A stretch of 64,000 bases of DNA from Actinomadura sp. NBRC 104412. Lineage in GTDB: Bacteria; Actinomycetota; Actinomycetes; Streptosporangiales; Streptosporangiaceae. The notes below the pieces were generated by a model, which did no database searches, was not told the DNA's origin, and saw nothing but the letters and a program-made list of their open reading frames with translations. Numbering within the stretch: position 1 is the first letter of the stretch; each line of letters starts with the position of its first letter. Shown here piece by piece: positions 29,125 through 38,649 of this stretch. The DNA lies in the NCBI RefSeq assembly GCF_030269515.1, contig NZ_BSTM01000007.1, positions 226,968 through 290,967 of the forward strand, in the 5' to 3' direction. The position numbers were made by a program, and so were the translations under genes.

Positions 29125-29970
29125 ATGCGGGAGCAACGAGTCCGGAGGGCGGCGTCCGGCGGCGTGAGCAGGGTGGGCTCGGCGATCCGCCGCAGCGGCC
29201 CGTACGCCAGGATCCGCGACGCCGTCTACCGCCTGTACGAGCGGCGGGTGGAGTCGTCCCTGCCCGCGACCGGCGTGATCCCGCGCCATGTCGGGGTGAT
29301 CCTGGACGGCAACCGGCGCTGGGCGCGCGCCATGGGGCTCGCCGACGTCAACGACGGCCACCAGCGCGGCGCCGACAAGATCTCCGATCTGCTGCAATGG
29401 AGCACCGAGGCCGGGGTCGAGGTGGTCACGCTCTGGCTGCTGTCCACCGACAACCTCAACCGGCCCGCCGCCGAGCTGGACCCGCTGCTGGAGATCATCG
29501 AGAACACCGTGCGCAAGCTCGCCGACGAAGGCTGGCACGTCAAGCCGGTCGGCGCGCTGGACCTGCTGCCCGATAAGACCGCCCGCGTCCTGAAAGACGC
29601 GGGTGAGGCCACTTCTGACGCCCCTGGCCTGATTGTGAACGTCGCCGTTGGGTATGGGGGTAGGCGTGAGATCGCTGATGCGGTGCGCTCTCTGCTGCTC
29701 GAGCAGGCAGGCAAAGGCACCAGCATCGAGGAACTCGCCGAGATCCTCGATGTCGAGCACATCGCGGAGCATCTCTACACGCGCGGTCAGCCGGACCCTG
29801 ACCTGGTCATCCGCACCTCGGGCGAGCAGCGGCTCTCCGGTTTCATGCTCTGGCAGAGCGCCCACTCGGAGTTCCACTTCTGCGAGGTCCACTGGCCGGA
29901 CTTCCGCAAGGTCGACTTCCTGCGGGCGCTGCGCTCGTATGCCGCGCGGCACCGGCGCTTCGGTTCCTAA
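29125..29970 (+). CDS. Cis-prenyltransferase (short-chain Z-isoprenyl diphosphate synthase-like)
   Basis: A 281-residue cis-prenyl diphosphate synthase. The catalytic Asp is in VILDGNRRWAR; substrate-binding motifs are LWLLSTDNLNRP and RTSGEQRLSGFMLWQ, close to the UppS consensus. A basic N-terminal extension of about 45 residues precedes the core. The gene order (next to PIN-PhoH and after the mca block) matches Rv1086, which in mycobacteria makes Z,E-farnesyl diphosphate for decaprenyl phosphate synthesis; a medium-chain product is therefore likely, though UppS activity is possible. The ATG at 29125 has a strong GGGGGGA; ATG at 29077 is an alternative. Confidence 0.85.
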   Translation: MREQRVRRAASGGVSRVGSAIRRSGPYARIRDAVYRLYERRVESSLPATGVIPRHVGVILDGNRRWARAMGLADVNDGHQRGADKISDLLQWSTEAGVEVVTLWLLSTDNLNRPAAELDPLLEIIENTVRKLADEGWHVKPVGALDLLPDKTARVLKDAGEATSDAPGLIVNVAVGYGGRREIADAVRSLLLEQAGKGTSIEELAEILDVEHIAEHLYTRGQPDPDLVIRTSGEQRLSGFMLWQSAHSEFHFCEVHWPDFRKVDFLRALRSYAARHRRFGS

Positions 29971-30087
29971 GGGCACGCGCCCGCCTCTCTCTGGGCGGCC
30001 GCACGCCACCGCTCCGGGCCGGGTCGCCGGCCGCCGGGGGGCGGACCGGGGTGCCCTCGGCAGTTCCCCTCATTTCAGGGAGATCGA

Positions 30088-31446
30088 GTGGCCACAACCT
30101 CCGCGCGCCGTCCCGACGACTCCGGGATCCCCACCGGGACGACGGCCGTCCCCGGCCGGCGCACGTACGTCCTCGACACCAGCGTCCTGCTGGCCGACCC
30201 CGGAGCGATGACGCGCTTCGCCGAGCACGAGGTCGTACTTCCCATCGTCGTCATCTCCGAGCTGGAGGCCAAGCGGCACCATCCCGAGCTCGGCTACTTC
30301 GCCCGCCAGGCCCTGCGCACGCTGGACGACCTGCGTCTGGAGCACGGCCGGCTGGACGAGGCGCTGCCGCTGGGCGACCAGGGCGGGACGCTGCGGGTCG
30401 AGCTCAACCACTCCGACGCCAGCGTCCTGCCGGACGGGTTCAGGCTGGGCGACAACGACACCCGGATCCTGTCGGTGGCCGGCTGGCTGGCCCGCGAGGG
30501 CCGTGACGTCGTGCTGGTCTCCAAGGACCTGCCGATGCGGGTGAAGGCGTCGGCGGTGGGGCTCGCGGCCGAGGAGTACCGGGCCGAGCTGGCGGTGGTG
30601 GAGTCCGGCTGGACGGGCATGCGCGAGCTGGAGGTGCCCGGGGCATGCCTGGAGGCGCTGTACGAGACGGGGACGGCCGACCTGGAGGAGGCGCGGGAGC
30701 TGCCCTGCCACACCGGGCTGCGGCTGCTGTCGGAGCGTGGCTCGGCGCTCGGCCGGGTGCAGGCCGACAAGTCCGTCCGGCTGGTGCGCGGCGACCGCGA
30801 GGTGTTCGGCCTGCGCGGCCGCTCAGCCGAGCAGCGCGTCGCGCTGGACCTGCTGATGGACGAGGACGTCGGCATCGTCTCGCTGGGCGGGCGCGCCGGC
30901 ACCGGCAAGTCGGCGCTGGCGATGTGCGCGGGTCTGGAGGCGGTGCTGGAGCGCCGCCGCCACCGCAAGGTGGTGGTCTTCCGCCCGCTGTACGCGGTGG
31001 GCGGCCAGGAGCTCGGCTACCTGCCCGGTTCGGAGAACGACAAGATGTCGCCCTGGGCGCAGGCGGTCTACGACACCCTGTCCGCGGTGACCACGCCGGA
31101 GGTCATCGAAGAGGTTTTGGACCGTGGCATGTTGGAGGTCCTGCCCCTCACCCACATCCGGGGCCGCTCGCTGCACGACGCTTTCGTGATCGTCGACGAG
31201 GCGCAGTCGCTGGAACGCGGCGTGCTGCTGACCGTCCTGTCGCGGATCGGCGCGGGCTCGCGCGTGGTGCTCACCCATGACGTGGCGCAGCGCGACAACC
31301 TGCGGGTCGGACGGCACGACGGCGTGGTGGCGGTGGTGGAGAAGCTGAAGGGGCATCCGCTGTTCGCGCACGTCACGCTGACGCGCTCCGAACGGTCCCC
31401 GATCGCCGCCCTGGTGACCGACATGCTGGGGGATGTCGGGGTCTGA
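30088..31446 (+). CDS. phoH2: PIN-PhoH fusion protein (PhoH2 type)
   Basis: A 452-residue fusion. Residues 15-150 are a PIN ribonuclease domain with acidic residues in [21 protein letters not shown] and [11 protein letters not shown]. Residues 230-450 are the PhoH ATPase, with Walker [14 protein letters not shown] and Walker [14 protein letters not shown]. PhoH2 proteins are described as RNA helicase-nucleases; the mycobacterial one (Rv1095) lies in the same neighbourhood. The GTG at 30088 follows GGGAG. It is 117 bases after the prenyltransferase. Confidence 0.92.
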   Translation: MATTSARRPDDSGIPTGTTAVPGRRTYVLDTSVLLADPGAMTRFAEHEVVLPIVVISELEAKRHHPELGYFARQALRTLDDLRLEHGRLDEALPLGDQGGTLRVELNHSDASVLPDGFRLGDNDTRILSVAGWLAREGRDVVLVSKDLPMRVKASAVGLAAEEYRAELAVVESGWTGMRELEVPGACLEALYETGTADLEEARELPCHTGLRLLSERGSALGRVQADKSVRLVRGDREVFGLRGRSAEQRVALDLLMDEDVGIVSLGGRAGTGKSALAMCAGLEAVLERRRHRKVVVFRPLYAVGGQELGYLPGSENDKMSPWAQAVYDTLSAVTTPEVIEEVLDRGMLEVLPLTHIRGRSLHDAFVIVDEAQSLERGVLLTVLSRIGAGSRVVLTHDVAQRDNLRVGRHDGVVAVVEKLKGHPLFAHVTLTRSERSPIAALVTDMLGDVGV

Positions 31447-31686
31447 CCGCCCGGACGCCATGCTCGGGCCCCGGTGGAGATCATCGGGGCCCGTCGCGCG
31501 CCGTCGCGGGCCGCTGTGACGATCACGTTCCGTGATCGCCGAATGGCGGCCTGTGTGCTTGTGATGAAGGTCACAGGCACCGGGGCGGGCATGCGGAATC
31601 GCAGCTCTGGCGGGCGTTTCGCGGCCCCGCCGGAAGAGTTGACAACCGGCACATCCTTAGCTTTTGTCTCGTTTCGGTTGCGGAGC

Positions 31687-31705
31687 ATGCCTTGACCTCA
31701 GGCAT
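31687..31705. repeat. Perfect hairpin in the 423-base gap after phoH2
   Basis: ATGCCT and AGGCAT flank a seven-base loop. The gap 31447-31869 also has a TTGACA at 31639-31644 with no clear -10 at normal spacing, and GC-rich stems around 31780-31840. It separates phoH2 from the transglycosylase gene and could hold a structured 5' leader. I could not match it to a known riboswitch. Confidence 0.35.
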
Positions 31706-31869
31706 TGTGTCTCCCCGTAAGCACCCCCAGAACGCGGTGTGGGCCACATGCGTCACCCCTGTGACGACGGCGCGGCGGCCCGCCGGTGTTCCGGGTCCGG
31801 GCCGCCGGAGTCCCCGGTCCGGCCGCCGGACCGGGGGTGGAAGCAGTTCATGGGCGCGTCCATGCGCTC

Positions 31870-33003
31870 ATGACCGTCGGAAGGACCGCCTTGTACGGAG
31901 ACCGCCCCGGGTCCCCTAGGCGAGACGATCGACAGAGCTTTGCACCCCAGGATTCTCTGGGTCCCGCTTACGCGCCCACGTACAACGAGGACGTCAAGGT
32001 CGCCGGTCCCCCCAACGGCGCCGCGTCCGGAGGCAGCGCGGGCGACACGGCGGCCATGGGGGCCGTCCAGGCCGATTCCTGGACGCCCCGCCTGGCCCTG
32101 GGCGCCGCGCAGCAGCCGCTCTACCTCAACCAGGACGGCCCGCAGGCCAACACCGCGCGGAGCGCCGTCCAGGCGCTGGCCGAGCTGGGCAACCCCGGAC
32201 CGCTGGGCACCGCTCAGGCGAACGGCCCGTCCAGCACGTACGCCCCCTCCAGCACGTACGCGCCGTCCAGCACCCACGCGCCTCCTCCGATGGAGGCCCT
32301 GGACTTCATGGGCCCGCCCAGCCCTCCGCGGGACGACCCCTTCGCCGAGGGACGGCCGCCGTCGCGGACCGGGGGCGGCAAGGGCACCGGCCTCAAGATC
32401 GCGATCGTGGCCGCGGGAGCGGCCGTCGTGGTCGGCGGTGGCGCGGTCGCCGCGCTGGCGATGACCGGCGGCGACGCGGACGGCACCGCCACCGTGGCCG
32501 CCCGGCGCCCCGGTACGGCCACACCCACCGTCAACCCGTGGGTCGAGCAGCAGCAGCGCCGCAGGCTCGCCTACGAGCGGGCCGTCAGGGCGGCGCGCCA
32601 GGCCCCCGCCCAGAAGCCGAAGCTGCTGCCCAGGGGCGAGCCCATCCCCACCAAGAAGCCCGAGTCCAGCGGCCCGCCGACCGCCGGCAACCCCGTCCCC
32701 GCCGGTGAGGCGCAGGCGATCGCCAAGGCGATGCTGCCCAGCTTCGGCATGGACCCCGACACCCAGTTCGGGTGCCTGGTGAAGCTGTGGAACAAGGAGA
32801 GCGGCTGGCGCGTCACCGCGTCCAACCCCTCGGGCGCCTACGGCATCCCGCAGGCCCTGCCCGGCTCCAAGATGGCCAGCGCGGGCGCCGACTGGCGCAC
32901 CAGCGCCCGTACCCAGATCAAGTGGGGACTCGGCTACATCAAGGACCGCTACGGCACCCCCTGCGCCGCCTGGCAACACTCCCAGTCCGTGGGCTGGTAC
33001 TAG
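31870..33003 (+). CDS. Membrane-anchored lytic transglycosylase (SLT-like)
   Basis: About 377 residues. A 160-residue cytoplasmic N-terminal part is low complexity, with three copies of a six-residue Ser-Ser-Thr-Tyr/His-Ala-Pro unit near residues 118-136. One helix follows (LKIAIVAAGAAVVVGGGAVA). The C-terminal 100 residues are a lysozyme-like domain with the catalytic glutamate in LWNKESGWRVTASNPSGAYG and the closing QIKWGLGYIKDRYGTPCAAW, as in actinobacterial SLT/resuscitation-type enzymes. It cleaves glycan strands at the membrane face. The start is uncertain: ATG 31870 or TTG 31891, the latter having GGAAGGA upstream. Confidence 0.82.
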   Translation: MTVGRTALYGDRPGSPRRDDRQSFAPQDSLGPAYAPTYNEDVKVAGPPNGAASGGSAGDTAAMGAVQADSWTPRLALGAAQQPLYLNQDGPQANTARSAVQALAELGNPGPLGTAQANGPSSTYAPSSTYAPSSTHAPPPMEALDFMGPPSPPRDDPFAEGRPPSRTGGGKGTGLKIAIVAAGAAVVVGGGAVAALAMTGGDADGTATVAARRPGTATPTVNPWVEQQQRRRLAYERAVRAARQAPAQKPKLLPRGEPIPTKKPESSGPPTAGNPVPAGEAQAIAKAMLPSFGMDPDTQFGCLVKLWNKESGWRVTASNPSGAYGIPQALPGSKMASAGADWRTSARTQIKWGLGYIKDRYGTPCAAWQHSQSVGWY

Positions 33004-33022
33004 TCTCGTTCGCTCCAGCGTG

Positions 33023-33045
33023 CCGCGGCGCCCTACACGCCGCGG
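33023..33045. terminator. Shared hairpin between the transglycosylase gene and fumC
   Basis: CCGCGGCG (33023-33030) and CGCCGCGG (33038-33045) are perfect complements around a seven-base loop. The hairpin lies between the convergent stops and overlaps the fumC stop codon, so it can act on both transcripts. Confidence 0.6.
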
Positions 33046-34427
33046 GTCATGGCGAGGACGTCGAGGGCGGCGTCGAGCTGCTCCACGGTCAGTTTGCCTT
33101 CGGCGACATAGCCGCGTTCCAGGACGACCTCGCGGATCGTCTTGCGTTCGCTGAGGGCCTGCTTGGCGACCTTGGCGGCCTCCTCGTAGCCGATGTAGCG
33201 GTTCAGCGGGGTCACGATCGACGGTGAGGACTCGGCGTACTCGCGCAGCCGGTTCACGTCCGCCTCGATGCCCGCCACGCAACGGTCGGCCAGCAGCCGC
33301 GACACGCCGGCCAGCAGGCCGATCGACTCCAGCAGGTTGCGGGCCAGCATCGGCAGCGTCACGTTCAACTCGAAGCCGCCGGACGCGCCGCCGAACGCGA
33401 TCGCGGCGTCGTTCCCGATGACCTGGGCCGCGACCTGGATGACCGCCTCGGGGATCACCGGGTTCACCTTGCCCGGCATGATCGACGAACCCGGTTGCAG
33501 GTCGGGCAGGCGGATCTCGGCGAGCCCGGTCCGCGGGCCCGAGCCCATCCAGCGCAGATCGTTGGCGATCTTGTTGAGGCCGACCGCGATGGTGCGCAGC
33601 GCCCCGGACGCCTCCACCAGGCCGTCCCGCGCGCCCTGGGCCTCGAAGTGGTCGCGCGCCTCGGTCAGCGGCAGCCCGGTCGCCCTGGCGATCTCCTCGA
33701 TGACCCGGGGGGCGAAGCCGGGCGGGGTGTTGATGCCGGTGCCGACCGCCGTCCCGCCCAGGGGAAGCTCCGCCAGCCGCGGCAGGACGGCCTCCAGCCG
33801 CTCCACCCCGTACCGGACCTGCGCCGCGTACCCGCCGAACTCCTGGCCCAGTGTGACCGGCGTGGCGTCCATCAGGTGCGTGCGGCCCGACTTGACCACG
33901 GTGGCGAACTCGCGGGCCTTGGCGTCCAGCGTCTCCTCCAGATGCCGCAGCGCCGGGATCAGGTCGTGCACGACGGCGCCCGTCGCCGCGATGTGGATCG
34001 AGGACGGGAACACGTCGTTGGACGACTGCGAGGCGTTCACATGGTCGTTGGGATGCACCGGACGGCCCAGCCGCTCCTGCGCGAGGGTGGCGATCACCTC
34101 GTTGGCGTTCATGTTCGAGGACGTTCCGGAGCCGGTCTGGAACACGTCGATGGGGAACTGGTCGTTCCAGCGCCCCGCCGCGACCTCCAGGGCGGCCTCG
34201 GCGATGGCCTCCGCGAGGTCGCCGTCGAGCACGCCCAGCTCGGCGTTCACCTTCGCGGCGGCCGCCTTGACCTGTCCGAGCGCGGCGATGTGCGCCGGCT
34301 CCAGGCCGCGTCCCGAGATCGGGAAGTTCTCCACCGCGCGCTGCGTCTGCGCGCGCCACTTCGCCGCCGCCGGAACCCGCACCTCGCCCATGGAGTCGTG
34401 CTCGACGCGGAACCCGTCCTCCGTCAT
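33033..34427 (-). CDS. fumC: Fumarate hydratase, class II
   Basis: A 464-residue iron-independent fumarase converting fumarate to malate in the TCA cycle. The superfamily signature [16 protein letters not shown] is intact; substrate residues are seen in [24 protein letters not shown] and [15 protein letters not shown]. The ATG at 34427 follows GGAGGT by seven bases; the GTG at 34436 overlaps the ribosome-binding sequence. A class I fumarase gene lies 1.5 kb away on the same strand, so the genome has both forms. The position matches the fumarase of the mycobacterial block (Rv1098c). Confidence 0.95.
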   Translation of the reverse strand: MTEDGFRVEHDSMGEVRVPAAAKWRAQTQRAVENFPISGRGLEPAHIAALGQVKAAAAKVNAELGVLDGDLAEAIAEAALEVAAGRWNDQFPIDVFQTGSGTSSNMNANEVIATLAQERLGRPVHPNDHVNASQSSNDVFPSSIHIAATGAVVHDLIPALRHLEETLDAKAREFATVVKSGRTHLMDATPVTLGQEFGGYAAQVRYGVERLEAVLPRLAELPLGGTAVGTGINTPPGFAPRVIEEIARATGLPLTEARDHFEAQGARDGLVEASGALRTIAVGLNKIANDLRWMGSGPRTGLAEIRLPDLQPGSSIMPGKVNPVIPEAVIQVAAQVIGNDAAIAFGGASGGFELNVTLPMLARNLLESIGLLAGVSRLLADRCVAGIEADVNRLREYAESSPSIVTPLNRYIGYEEAAKVAKQALSERKTIREVVLERGYVAEGKLTVEQLDAALDVLAMTRGV

Positions 34428-34526
34428 GATCGCCACCTCCGTCTCGGAACCACCCCTCCTGTCAAGGGCAGCCTTGAGAAGGCCACGGTCATTCCCGCCA
34501 CGCGGTGGTGGATGCCCGCGCGGCGT

Positions 34527-35798
34527 TCAGCCTCCGGGGGTGCTGGGCTGGACGGTGTAGGACTTGCGCTCGCCGGGCGATCCACCCGGCTGCCGCGCCC
34601 CGTTCACCCAGACCTCGCAGGCCGCAGCGTCGTACACCACCGCGTTGAGGTGGGGCTGGTCGTACTGCCGGGCGTCGCCCATCGCCAGCGTCTCGTCGGA
34701 GACCACGTTGATCGTCGGCCCCGGCACCGAGACGAAGATCTTGCAGGGGCCGGTGCGCGCCATCACCACCAGCGTGCTCGTCCCCACGCCCGCGGGCGGC
34801 GACGTGCCCGCCTGCGGCCCGGAGGCCGAGGCGACGGGGGACGGGGCGGGGCTCTCCCGCATCATCCCGACGACCAGCGCCGTCGTGGCGATCACCAGCA
34901 CCAGCACCACGGCGGCGACCAGCGCGATCGCCGTGATCATCTGGTGCCGGGGGGTGGGCGGGCGGCGGCGCCCGGCGCGCGGCCCGGTCAGGGCGCGTTC
35001 CAGCCGGTCGGCGGCGCGGGCGTGGCTGAGCCGCCGGGTGGGGTTCTTCTCCAGCAGCCCCGTCACCACCGGCGTCAGCGCCCCGGCGTTCTGCGGGTAC
35101 GGCGGCGACTCGTTGGCCAGCGCGCTCAGCGTGGCCATCACGTTCTCCCGCTCGAACGGCGGGCGCCCCTCCAGCGCCGCGTACAGGGTGGCGCCCAGCG
35201 ACCACAGGTCGGAGCGCGGCGTGGCCTTCTCACCGGCCGCGACCTCGGGCGCCACGTACGCGGGCGACCCCATGAAGTGGCCCGACTTGGTGAGGCTCGG
35301 CGACCCCGAGGAGAAGGCCAGCCCGAAGTCGGTGAGCACGACCCGGTCGCCGTCCAGCAGCACGTTGCTGGGCTTGAGGTCGCGGTGCACGATCCCGGCC
35401 TTGTGCGCGATGCCGAGGGCGTCCAGTAACTGGCGGCCGATCTCGCCCACCCGCTCGGGCGGCAGCGGGCCGTCCCGCTCGATCAGCTGCTCCAGGTTGG
35501 GCGCCTCGATCAGCTCCATCACGATCCAGGGCCTGCCCTGCTCGATCACCACGTCGTAGACCTCGACGATCGAGGGGGTGCGCAGCTGCGCCGGCGCGCG
35601 CGCCTCGCGGAGCGTGCGCCGGTAGAAGACGACCCGGTCGTCCTCGGAGAGGTCATCGGGGAGCCGCAGCTCCTTGATCGCTACAGCGCGATCGAGGAGG
35701 TCGTCATGCCCTCTCCACACGATGCCGTTGGCGCCCTGACCTATTTCCGAGTCCAGCCGGTAGCGCGTCGCTAGTACGAGGCGCTCTGACTGAGACAT
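34527..35798 (-). CDS. Membrane Ser/Thr protein kinase (PknB-like)
   Basis: A 423-residue kinase. The catalytic domain (about 12-265) is complete: glycine loop IGQGANGIVWRGHD, lysine in AIKELRL, catalytic loop HRDLKPSNVLL, DFGLA and the APE motif in AYVAPEVAAG. A basic juxtamembrane segment precedes a single helix (ITAIALVAAVVLVLVIATTALVV). The outer part is a small domain of about 110 residues ending in STPGG, with two cysteines (GPCKIFVSV and ACEVWVNG); it is not made of PASTA repeats. The ligand is unknown. It lies downstream of the class I fumarase gene on the same strand. Confidence 0.9.
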   Translation of the reverse strand: MSQSERLVLATRYRLDSEIGQGANGIVWRGHDDLLDRAVAIKELRLPDDLSEDDRVVFYRRTLREARAPAQLRTPSIVEVYDVVIEQGRPWIVMELIEAPNLEQLIERDGPLPPERVGEIGRQLLDALGIAHKAGIVHRDLKPSNVLLDGDRVVLTDFGLAFSSGSPSLTKSGHFMGSPAYVAPEVAAGEKATPRSDLWSLGATLYAALEGRPPFERENVMATLSALANESPPYPQNAGALTPVVTGLLEKNPTRRLSHARAADRLERALTGPRAGRRRPPTPRHQMITAIALVAAVVLVLVIATTALVVGMMRESPAPSPVASASGPQAGTSPPAGVGTSTLVVMARTGPCKIFVSVPGPTINVVSDETLAMGDARQYDQPHLNAVVYDAAACEVWVNGARQPGGSPGERKSYTVQPSTPGG

Positions 35799-35928
35799 GG
35801 CCGAAAAGATACCGGAGTGGCCATGCGGTCACCCGGGAGACTTAGGGATGAATTTGGATATTGCTCTAATTCGGTGAGACCTGGACCGCCCGGTCCGGCG
35901 GGCCTCGCCGCTGGTCGTCCCATCGCCG

Positions 35929-37569
35929 TCAGCGCCTGCCGATGGTCAGGACGGGGCCGGTGGTGTCGGCGAAGAAGTCCCCGCCCTTGTCGTCCACGAC
36001 GATGAACGCGGGGAAGTCCTCGACCTCGATCCTCCAGACCGCCTCCATCCCCAGCTCGGGGTATTCCAGCACCTCGACCTTCTTGATGCAGTCCTGCGCG
36101 AGCCGCGCCGCCGGGCCGCCGATCGAGCCGAGGTAGAAGCCGCCGTGCGCCTTGCACGCGTCGGTCACCTGCTTGGAGCGGTTCCCCTTCGCCAGCATCA
36201 CCAGCGAGCCGCCCGCCGCCTGGAACTGCTCGACGTAGGAGTCCATCCGTCCCGCCGTCGTCGGGCCGAACGACCCCGATGCGTACCCTTCGGGGGTCTT
36301 GGCCGGGCCCGCGTAGTAGACGGCGTGGTCCCGCATGTACTGCGGCATGGGCTCGCCCGCGTCCAGCCGCTCCTTGATCTTGGCGTGCGCGATGTCGCGC
36401 GCCACCACCAGCGGCCCGGTCAGCGACAGCCGCGTCTTCACCGGGTAGCGGGTCAGCTCGGCCCGGATCTCGTCCATCGGGCGGTTCAGGTCGATCCGGA
36501 CGACGTCGCCGTCCAACTGGTCGTCGGTGGTCTCCGGCAGGTACTTCGCGGGATCGGTCTCCAGCCGCTCCAGGAACACGCCCTCCGCGGTGATCTTCGC
36601 CAGGGCCTGCCGGTCCGCGCTGCACGACACCGCGATCGCCACCGGGCAGGACGCGCCGTGCCTGGGCAGCCGGACCACCCGCACGTCGTGGCAGAAGTAC
36701 TTGCCGCCGAACTGCGCCCCGATCCCCAGCCGCTGGGTCAGCTCGAACACCTCCCGCTCCAGGTCCAGGTCGCGGAACCCGTGGCCGAGCGGCGACCCGT
36801 CCTTGGGCAGCGTGTCCAGGTAGTGGGCGGAGGCGTACTTCGCGGTCTTCAGGGCGTACTCGGCGGACGTGCCGCCCACCACGATCGCCAGATGGTAGGG
36901 CGGGCACGCGGCGGTGCCCAGCGAGCGGATCTTCTCTTCCAGGAACGCCAGCATCCGCTTCGGATTCAGGACGGCCTTGGTCTCCTGGTACAGGAACGAC
37001 TTGTTGGCGCTGCCGCCGCCCTTGGCCATGAACAGGAACTTGTAGGCGTCACCCGGCGCCGCGTACAGCTCGATCTGCGCGGGGAGGTTGTTGCCGGTGT
37101 TCTTCTCGTCCCACATCGTGAGCGGCGCCATCTGCGAGTAGCGCAAATTCAGCTTGGTGTAGGCGTCGTACACGCCGCGCGACAGGTGCTCCTCGTCCCG
37201 CCCGTCGGTCATGACATGCTGGCCGCGCTTGCCCATGATGATCGCCGTGCCGGTGTCCTGGCACATCGGCAGCACGCCGCCGGACGCGATCCCCGCGTTC
37301 TTCAGCAGGTCCAGCGCCACGAACCGGTCGTTGGGCGACGCCTCCGGATCGTCCAGGATCCTGCGGAGCTGCGCCAGGTGCGCGGGGCGCAGCAGGTGGG
37401 AGATGTCGCGCATCGCGGTCTCGGTGAGCAGCCGCAGCGCCTCCGGCTCCACCTGGAGGAACGTCCGCCCGCCCGCCTCGAACGTGGTCACGCCGTCGGA
37501 CGTGAGCAGCCGGTACTCGGTGTCGTCGGGGCCGAGGGGGAGCAGATCGGTGTAAGAGAACTCAGGCAT
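35929..37569 (-). CDS. Fumarate hydratase, class I (iron-sulfur)
   Basis: A 546-residue single-chain class I fumarase containing both alpha and beta regions. Candidate 4Fe-4S cysteines lie in [34 protein letters not shown] and [11 protein letters not shown]; the substrate motif [12 protein letters not shown] and the C-terminal [13 protein letters not shown] are typical. It catalyses the same reaction as fumC but is oxygen sensitive. The ATG at 37569 starts [13 protein letters not shown]. The gene precedes the kinase gene with 130 bases between and is 36 bases from the exporter gene upstream. Confidence 0.93.
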   Translation of the reverse strand: MPEFSYTDLLPLGPDDTEYRLLTSDGVTTFEAGGRTFLQVEPEALRLLTETAMRDISHLLRPAHLAQLRRILDDPEASPNDRFVALDLLKNAGIASGGVLPMCQDTGTAIIMGKRGQHVMTDGRDEEHLSRGVYDAYTKLNLRYSQMAPLTMWDEKNTGNNLPAQIELYAAPGDAYKFLFMAKGGGSANKSFLYQETKAVLNPKRMLAFLEEKIRSLGTAACPPYHLAIVVGGTSAEYALKTAKYASAHYLDTLPKDGSPLGHGFRDLDLEREVFELTQRLGIGAQFGGKYFCHDVRVVRLPRHGASCPVAIAVSCSADRQALAKITAEGVFLERLETDPAKYLPETTDDQLDGDVVRIDLNRPMDEIRAELTRYPVKTRLSLTGPLVVARDIAHAKIKERLDAGEPMPQYMRDHAVYYAGPAKTPEGYASGSFGPTTAGRMDSYVEQFQAAGGSLVMLAKGNRSKQVTDACKAHGGFYLGSIGGPAARLAQDCIKKVEVLEYPELGMEAVWRIEVEDFPAFIVVDDKGGDFFADTTGPVLTIGRR

Positions 37570-37605
37570 CGAAGATCCTCGCGGGTGCGAACGGGGCGAC
37601 TCAGT

Positions 37606-38571
37606 TTATATTTGGCGGCTCACCCGGCGTCGGACGCGGGTCGTCCCATCGGCCGGCCCCGCCTTCGGACGCGGTCGCGACGGCCGGGGCGAGCGGGGCC
37701 GCAGGCCGACGACGACCCCGGCGGCGACCAGGGCGGCACCGGCCAGATCCGCCGGGGCCGGGTCTCCCAGGCCCAGGGCGACCGTGGTGATCACGGCGCT
37801 GATGGGGACGATGCCGGCGAACAGACCGGCCCGGTCGGCGCCCAGCCTGCCCAGCGCGTCGTACCAGAGGAGGAACGCCCCGGTCGTCACGACCACCGAC
37901 AGGTAGGCCAGGCCCGCCAGTTCCGCGCCGGTCGGGACGCGCAGCACCGCCCGGCCGTCCGCCACCAGCCCGACGACCAGGAGCATGGGCGCGGCCAGCG
38001 CCGCCGACCACGCCGACACCCGTAACGGGCCCAGCTTCGGCAGCAGCGGGACGGCCAGCAGCGAGAAGCACACCTCGCCGCCCAGAGCGCCGAGCGCCAG
38101 CAGCAGGCCGCGCACCGTACCGCTGCCCAGGCCGTTGGCCAGCGCCGCCCCGGCCGTCACCACGCACGCCGCCAGCACCACGGGCGGGGCGGGACGGCGC
38201 CGTTCCAGCAGCGGCCCGACCAGGGCGAGCGCGACGGGCACGGTGGCGATCACGGTGCCGATGGTGGCCGGGCCGGTGTCCTTGGTCGCGGCGACGATGC
38301 AGACGTTGAACGCGGCGAGGCCCGTCGCCGCCAGCGCCGCCAGCAGCGCCAGGTCCTGGAGGGACGGTCGCGGTGGTGCGGGTGCGGCGCCGGGCCGCCG
38401 GTCGATGAGCGCGATGACGGCGAACAAGATCGCGGCCGCCGCCGCGTAACGCAGCGCCTGGCCGCCGAAGACGGGATAGCCGGAGATCATCGCGGAGATG
38501 GCGGTCAGCGTGCCGACCGCGAACATCGCCGTGCCCGCGCCGATCATTCCCCTGCCGGTGCCGGTGTCCAT
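37606..38571 (-). CDS. EamA/DMT family transporter
   Basis: A 321-residue membrane protein with about ten helices in two repeated EamA halves (first half FAVGTLTAISAMISG, second half LLLALGALGGEVCFSLLAV). The C-terminus is a basic tail. The family exports metabolites such as amino acids or precursors. The ATG at 38571 is used; a longer start at 38628 adds a Cys/Gly-rich segment that overlaps the divergent promoter. It is divergent from a MocR regulator with 78 bases between, a common pairing in which MocR controls the transporter. Confidence 0.82.
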   Translation of the reverse strand: MDTGTGRGMIGAGTAMFAVGTLTAISAMISGYPVFGGQALRYAAAAAILFAVIALIDRRPGAAPAPPRPSLQDLALLAALAATGLAAFNVCIVAATKDTGPATIGTVIATVPVALALVGPLLERRRPAPPVVLAACVVTAGAALANGLGSGTVRGLLLALGALGGEVCFSLLAVPLLPKLGPLRVSAWSAALAAPMLLVVGLVADGRAVLRVPTGAELAGLAYLSVVVTTGAFLLWYDALGRLGADRAGLFAGIVPISAVITTVALGLGDPAPADLAGAALVAAGVVVGLRPRSPRPSRPRPKAGPADGTTRVRRRVSRQI

Positions 38572-38610
38572 GACCGGGACGTTAGAAGCGGCTTGGCCTC
38601 CACCACAGAA

Positions 38611-38639
38611 CCAATCAAACTCTGACATTCAGGTCCAAT
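38611..38639. promoter_or_regulatory. Candidate MocR operator (direct repeat)
   Basis: ACCAAT at 38610-38615 and TCCAAT at 38634-38639 are direct repeats 24 bases apart, in the AT-richer strip between the divergent EamA and MocR genes. MocR regulators usually bind direct repeats of this kind. This is inference. Confidence 0.4.
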
Positions 38640-38649
38640 TTCACGGTGT

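Noticed and set aside
31693..31869. c-di-AMP (ydaO-type) riboswitch upstream of the transglycosylase gene
   Set aside because: The conserved GGGGGA..CC and GAAUC blocks could not be located by eye; listed only as an unexplained leader.
32221..32280. Short tandem repeat that could suggest CRISPR or a VNTR
   Set aside because: It is an 18-base unit in frame in the transglycosylase gene, coding for the Ser-Thr-Tyr/His-Ala-Pro repeat; no spacers.
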